A stretch of DNA of 64,000 nucleotides from Pelomonas caseinilytica (lineage in GTDB: Bacteria; Pseudomonadota; Gammaproteobacteria; Burkholderiales; Burkholderiaceae_C): the NCBI RefSeq assembly GCF_021353235.1, contig NZ_JAJTWT010000001.1, forward strand, positions 620,001 to 684,000, read 5' to 3'. A program made the position numbers and the translations under genes. The notes below the pieces were generated by a model. The model saw only the letters and a list, made by a program, of their open reading frames with translations. It was not told the origin of the DNA and did no database searches. Positions 60,386 to 64,000 of the stretch are shown piece by piece (the first letter of the stretch is position 1; each line of letters starts with the position of its first letter).

Positions 60386-60653
60386 CTTCGGGCGGGCTGG
60401 CCGCCTCGTCCAGCCGGCGCATGCGCCAGGCGTAGACGATGACGATGGCGCAAAAGCCCAGCAGCGCCCCCTGCGACGCCAGCCAGAAGCCCAGCGGCCA
60501 GCCGAAGATCTCGATGCTGAGCTCGCGGGCGAAGAACACCGGCGCGAAGGCGACGACGGCCCAGGCCAGCAGCAGCCAGGCGGTGAGGCGCCGGGTGCGG
60601 CGCCAGTAGTCGTCGCGCGAGGAGGGTGTCGTCACGCCGGCATTCTGGCCCAT
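60363..60653 (-). CDS. DUF4212 small subunit of a sodium:solute symporter, apparently orphan
   Basis: A 96-residue protein with two membrane spans (WLLLAWAVVAFAPVFFA and GFWLASQGALLGFCAIVIVYAWRM). DYWRRTRRLTAWLLLAWAV and the W-x-x-GFWxAxQGxxxxFxxIVxxYAxRM pattern match DUF4212, which is the small subunit normally encoded just upstream of an SSS-family symporter. The downstream position here is filled by the convergent alpha/beta hydrolase, so no partner is adjacent. Start at 60653 is preferred to 60716. Confidence 0.75.
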   Translation of the reverse strand: MGQNAGVTTPSSRDDYWRRTRRLTAWLLLAWAVVAFAPVFFARELSIEIFGWPLGFWLASQGALLGFCAIVIVYAWRMRRLDEAASPPEVTPPGMR

Positions 60654-60692
60654 GTGAAAATCCGCGTTTTGCCAAGAACACGCTGGCCCGTC

Positions 60693-61797
60693 ATGGACAT
60701 CGAACACATCAACCAAATCGGCAACACCCTGGCCGACCTCTCAGCGCGCACCGACGCGCTAAGGGGGTATCTTTGACTTCGACCGCAAGGCCCTGCGCCT
60801 GAACGAAGTCAACGCCTCGCTCGAGAACCCCAACGTCTGGAACGACCCCAAGCGGGCCCAGGAACTGGGCAAGGAAAAGCGCCAGCTCGAAGCCATCGTC
60901 GACACCATCCAGCACCTGACCACCTCGCTGGCCGACAACCGCGAGCTCTTCGACATGAGCCGCGAGGAAGGCGACGAGGCCGGCATGCTGGCCATCGAGG
61001 AAGACGCCGGCAAGCTGCGCGGCAAGATCGAGGAACTCGAGTTCCGCCGCATGTTCAACAACCCGGCCGACCCGAGCAACTGCTTCATCGACATCCAGGC
61101 CGGCGCCGGCGGCACCGAGGCCTGCGACTGGGCCGGCATGCTGCTGCGGCAGTACCTGAAGTACTGCGAGCGCAAGGGCTTCAAGACGACGCTGGAAGAC
61201 GAGACGCCCGGCGACGTGGCCGGCATCAAGAGCGCCACCATCAAGGTCGAGGGCGAGTACGCCTTCGGCCTGCTGCGCACCGAGACCGGCGTGCACCGCC
61301 TGGTGCGCAAGTCGCCCTTCGACTCCTCCGGCGGCCGGCACACCTCCTTCGCCTCGCTCTTCGTCTACCCGGAGATCGACGACTCCATCGAGATCGACAT
61401 CAACCCGGCGGACGTGCGCACCGACACCTTCCGCGCCAGCGGCGCGGGCGGCCAGCACATCAACAAGACCGACTCGGCCGTGCGCCTGACGCACATCCCG
61501 ACCGGCATCGTCGTGCAGTGCCAGGACAGCCGCAGCCAGCACAGCAACCGCGACGTCGCCTGGCGCCGCCTGCGCTCGCGCCTGTACGACCACGAGATGC
61601 GCAAGCGCATGGAAGAGCAGCAGAAGCTGGAAGACACCAAGACCGACGTCGGCTGGGGCCACCAGATCCGCAGTTATGTGCTCGACCAGAGCCGCATCAA
61701 GGACCTGCGCACCAACTACGAGACCTCGGCCACGCAGAAGGTGCTGGACGGCGACCTCGACGCCTTCATCCACGAGAGCCTGAAGCAAGGCGTGTGA
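60693..61797 (+). CDS. prfB: Peptide chain release factor 2 with programmed +1 frameshift
   Basis: The first 27 codons (60693-60773) end CTT, followed by an in-frame TGA at 60774-60776. A +1 shift at CTT-T-GAC continues from 60775 to the stop at 61797, giving 367 residues. An internal Shine-Dalgarno-like AGGGGGT (60761-60768) sits at the expected position. RF2 features: SPFDSSGG and the catalytic GGQ at 252-254 (AGGQHINKT). RF2 reads UGA and UAA, so low RF2 promotes the shift, an autoregulation known in E. coli. Confidence 0.95.
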
Positions 61798-61800
61798 TGG

Positions 61801-61880
61801 CCCACCCCCTACCGGCTTCGCCGGCCCCCTCGAGGGGGCGCTGCCAGTGGCCCGGCAAAGCCGGTTCCACGGCAGCCGCT
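61801..61880 (+). repeat. Structured 80-bp intergenic repeat, copy 2
   Basis: 71 of 80 bases match copy 1 (25094-25173). Stem 1 is CCGGC-TTC-GCCGG here and CGCGC-TTC-GCGCG in copy 1, so four substitutions preserve all five base pairs. Stem 2 (CCCCCT-CG-AGGGGG) and stem 3 (outer CTGCC/GGCAG around CCGGC-AAA-GCCGG) are kept. It starts 3 bp after the prfB stop. It ends 51 bp upstream of the next gene. Confidence 0.8.
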
Positions 61881-61930
61881 CGGTCGGCCGTCCGGGGCCA
61901 GCCAGCGGTGGCGTCGTCGGAGGTCGGGCC

Positions 61931-62374
61931 TTGAAGCCCGGCTTTGCCCTGGCCATGGCGGTCGCCATCACGGGCCAGGTGCTCTACCACTTCATGCAGA
62001 AGCAGGTCGCGCCGGGCGCCCACCCGGTGCTGGCCCTGATCGCCTTCTACCTCGGCGCTGCGGTGCTGAGCCTGCCGCTCTTCCTGCTCTTCCCGCTGCA
62101 GGCGCCGCTGGCGCAGGCCGCGGGCGGCCTGGGTGGCGCGGTCTGGGGCGTGGCCGTGGCCATCGTGCTGATCGAGCTCGGCTTCCTGCTGGCCTACCGC
62201 GCCGGCGGCAGCCTGTCGAGCGCCTTCGTGCTGTCGGCCTCGGTCGTCACCGCCGCCCTGCTGGCCATCGGGCTCGTCGTCTTCAAGGAGGCCGTGAGCC
62301 TCAAGCAAATCGCCGGCCTCGGGCTCTGCCTGGCCGGCATCTGGCTGCTGTCGGGCAACCGCAGCACGCACTGA
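61931..62374 (+). CDS. Small EamA-like membrane protein
   Basis: A 147-residue, four-span protein with TTG start at 61931 (a later ATG is at 61955). Motifs GGSLSSAFVLSASVVTAALLAIGLVVFKEAVSLKQIAGLGLCLAGIWLL match the second half of DMT/EamA transporters; half-length proteins of this type may dimerise, like small multidrug transporters. It lies between the structured repeat and pepN. Confidence 0.75.
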   Translation: MKPGFALAMAVAITGQVLYHFMQKQVAPGAHPVLALIAFYLGAAVLSLPLFLLFPLQAPLAQAAGGLGGAVWGVAVAIVLIELGFLLAYRAGGSLSSAFVLSASVVTAALLAIGLVVFKEAVSLKQIAGLGLCLAGIWLLSGNRSTH

Positions 62375-62401
62375 TCGAACCATCCCACAAGGAAGCCCCT
62401 C

Positions 62402-64000
62402 ATGCGTGAAGGCACCTCCCCCCTGATCCATCGGCTGGACTACCAGCAACCCGCCTACTGGATCCGCAAGGTCGACCTGACTTTCGACCTCGACCCGGCC
62501 AAGACCCTGGTCACGAGCAAGATGCAGGTCGAGCGCAACCGCGCCGTGCCGCACGGCCCGCTGCGTCTGCACGGCGAGGAGCTGAACCTGCTGCGCGTGC
62601 TCATCGACGGCAGCAGCGTCTCCTTCCGCCAGGAGGGGCATGAGCTGGTCATCGAGGGCGCGCCGGATGCCGACTTCGCGCTCGAGATCCGCAACACCTG
62701 CTGCCCCGAGAAGAACACGGCCCTGTCCGGGCTCTACACCTCGGGCGGCAGCTTCTTCACGCAGTGCGAGGCCGAGGGCTTCCGCCGCATCACCTACTTC
62801 CTCGACCGGCCGGACGTGATGGCCGTCTACACGGTGACCCTGCGGGCCGACGCGTCCAGATACCCCATCCTGCTGTCCAACGGCAACCTGACGGACAGCG
62901 GCAGGCTCGACAACGGCCGCCACTTCGCCGTCTGGAGCGACCCCTTCCCCAAGCCCAGCTACCTCTTCGCCGTCGTCGCCGGTGACCTCGTGGCGCGTGA
63001 ACAGCGCGTCCGCACCCGCGCCGGCAAGGACCATCTGCTGCAGGTCTACGTGCGCCGCGGCGACCTGGAGAAGACCGAGCATGCGATGAACAGCCTCATC
63101 GCCTCCATGGTGTGGGACGAAGCCCGCTTCGGCCTGCCGCTGGACCTGGAGCGCTTCATGGTCGTCGGCGTGTCCGACTTCAACATGGGCGCGATGGAGA
63201 ACAAGGGCCTGAACATCTTCAACACCAGCGCCCTGCTCGCCTCCCCCGCCACCGCGACGGACGCCGACTTCCACCGCATCGAGTCCATCGTCGCCCACGA
63301 GTACTTCCACAACTGGACCGGCAACCGCGTCACCTGCCGCGACTGGTTCCAGCTGTCGCTGAAGGAGGGCCTGACCGTCTTCCGCGACCAGGAGTTCTCC
63401 ATGGACATGGCCGGCACCCCGTCGGCCCGCGCCGTCTGCCGCATCCAGGACGTGCGCCAGCTGCGCGCCCTGCAGTTCCCCGAGGACAGCGGCGCCATGG
63501 CCCACCCCGTGCGCCCGGACAGCTACGCCGAGATCAACAACTTCTACACGACCACGGTCTACGAAAAGGGCGCCGAGGTCGTGCGCATGTACCAGACGCT
63601 GGTGGGCCGCAAGGGCTTCGAGGCGGGCATGAAGCTCTACTTCGAGCGCCACGACGGCCAGGCCGTGACCTGCGACGACTTCGCCGCCGCCATCGCCGAC
63701 GCCAACCCCGGCTCGCCCCTGGCCACGCGGCTGGACACCTTCAAGCGCTGGTACTCCCAGGCCGGCACGCCGCGCCTGACCGCCCGCGGCGAGCACGACG
63801 CCGCCGCTCGCACCTACACGCTGCGCCTGGCCCAACACACACCCGCGACGCCGGGCCAGGGCGACAAACAGCCCCAGGTCATCCCCGTCGTCATGGGCCT
63901 GCTGGACCGCCACGGCGCGGCCCTGGCCCTGAATGCCGCCGGCGACACCGAGACCGTGCTGGTGCTCGACCAGGCCGAGCAGACCTTCGTCTTCGAGAAC
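62402..64000 (+). CDS. pepN: Aminopeptidase N, N-terminal part (continues beyond window)
   Basis: The first 533 codons of an M1-family metallopeptidase. GAMEN substrate motif (SDFNMGAMENKG) and the zinc motif HEXXH-(18)-E (HEYFHNWTGNRVTCRDWFQLSLKEGL) are present. The N-terminus TSPLIHRLDYQQPAYWIRKVDLTFDLDPAKTLV matches proteobacterial PepN. It releases N-terminal residues from peptides in the cytoplasm. The end of the window cuts it in frame. Confidence 0.95.
   Translation, partial: MREGTSPLIHRLDYQQPAYWIRKVDLTFDLDPAKTLVTSKMQVERNRAVPHGPLRLHGEELNLLRVLIDGSSVSFRQEGHELVIEGAPDADFALEIRNTCCPEKNTALSGLYTSGGSFFTQCEAEGFRRITYFLDRPDVMAVYTVTLRADASRYPILLSNGNLTDSGRLDNGRHFAVWSDPFPKPSYLFAVVAGDLVAREQRVRTRAGKDHLLQVYVRRGDLEKTEHAMNSLIASMVWDEARFGLPLDLERFMVVGVSDFNMGAMENKGLNIFNTSALLASPATATDADFHRIESIVAHEYFHNWTGNRVTCRDWFQLSLKEGLTVFRDQEFSMDMAGTPSARAVCRIQDVRQLRALQFPEDSGAMAHPVRPDSYAEINNFYTTTVYEKGAEVVRMYQTLVGRKGFEAGMKLYFERHDGQAVTCDDFAAAIADANPGSPLATRLDTFKRWYSQAGTPRLTARGEHDAAARTYTLRLAQHTPATPGQGDKQPQVIPVVMGLLDRHGAALALNAAGDTETVLVLDQAEQTFVFEN

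Noticed and set aside
60955-61797. prfB starting at ATG 60955
   Set aside because: It would drop the N-terminal RF2 domain; the frameshift start at 60693 with its slip site is well supported.
1-64000. CRISPR arrays, rRNA and tRNA genes
   Set aside because: No repeat-spacer pattern, no rRNA-like blocks and no cloverleaf with a terminal CCA or GGTTCRA-type T-loop was noticed in any gap; a dedicated tRNA search was not possible here.

Overview
The window is a single high-GC, gene-dense chromosomal segment with short intergenic gaps and many 4-bp stop/start overlaps (GTGA, ATGA, TTGA). Gene families and gene order (xseB-ispA-dxs, a BPSS1780-family protein next to a homoserine kinase, a phosphoglycerate-mutase-like gene before recJ, small-genome-repeat hairpins in intergenic gaps) point to a betaproteobacterium of the order Burkholderiales, probably near the Rubrivivax/Leptothrix/Roseateles group. 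That placement is inference from content, not from a marker-gene tree. I see no rRNA, tRNA or CRISPR array, and no stretch over about 300 bases without a plausible gene.

Layout. 1-5.8 kb: end of homoserine kinase, a membrane protein, a thioesterase, a methyltransferase, a ParE-type toxin-antitoxin pair and a UvrD-type helicase. 5.8-12.8 kb: a MarR-GNAT fusion, YchJ, a TruC-like pseudouridine synthase, two tandem secreted CocE/NonD hydrolases and a PPK2 kinase. 12.8-23 kb: a ubiquitin-like MoaD protein with a BNR propeller protein, a RarD transporter, the peroxide-defence pair ahpC/ahpF with an OxyR-like site, divergent lysA/lysR, and the isoprenoid set xseB-ispA-dxs. 23-32 kb: a Rieske oxygenase, DMT transporter, sulfurtransferase, universal stress protein, a CmcJ/isomerase/thioesterase operon, thioredoxin TrxC, a hydrolase, an AraC regulator and a ZIP transporter. 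32-43.5 kb: dienelactone hydrolase, exopolyphosphatase, SixA, polyphosphate kinase 1, recJ, an EAL-CBS-GGDEF protein and a PHP phosphatase. 43.5-51.5 kb: a YciO-type protein, a small exported repeat peptide, redox and membrane genes, a DUF2975/XRE pair and a LysE exporter.

The one clear mobile region is 52159-55106: a complete IS66-family element with imperfect 26-bp terminal inverted repeats and a perfect 8-bp target duplication. It carries tnpA, tnpB, tnpC and a fourth, non-transposase gene resembling the DUF6714 family. It appears to have split a 161-codon open frame that lay just downstream of an acyl-CoA synthetase gene. 55.2-64 kb returns to ordinary chromosome: acyl-CoA synthetase, serine hydrolase, AraC regulator, GNAT, alpha/beta hydrolase, an orphan DUF4212 protein, prfB with its programmed frameshift, a small EamA protein and the start of pepN.

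Points that stand out: a secreted 90-residue peptide made mainly of three TonB-box-like repeats; an 80-bp structured intergenic element present twice with compensatory changes in its first stem; the passenger gene within the IS66 borders; polyphosphate genes (PPK1, PPK2, PPX, SixA) gathered within 27 kb with a Pho-box-like site at ppk1; and a run of three hairpins between ahpC and ahpF.
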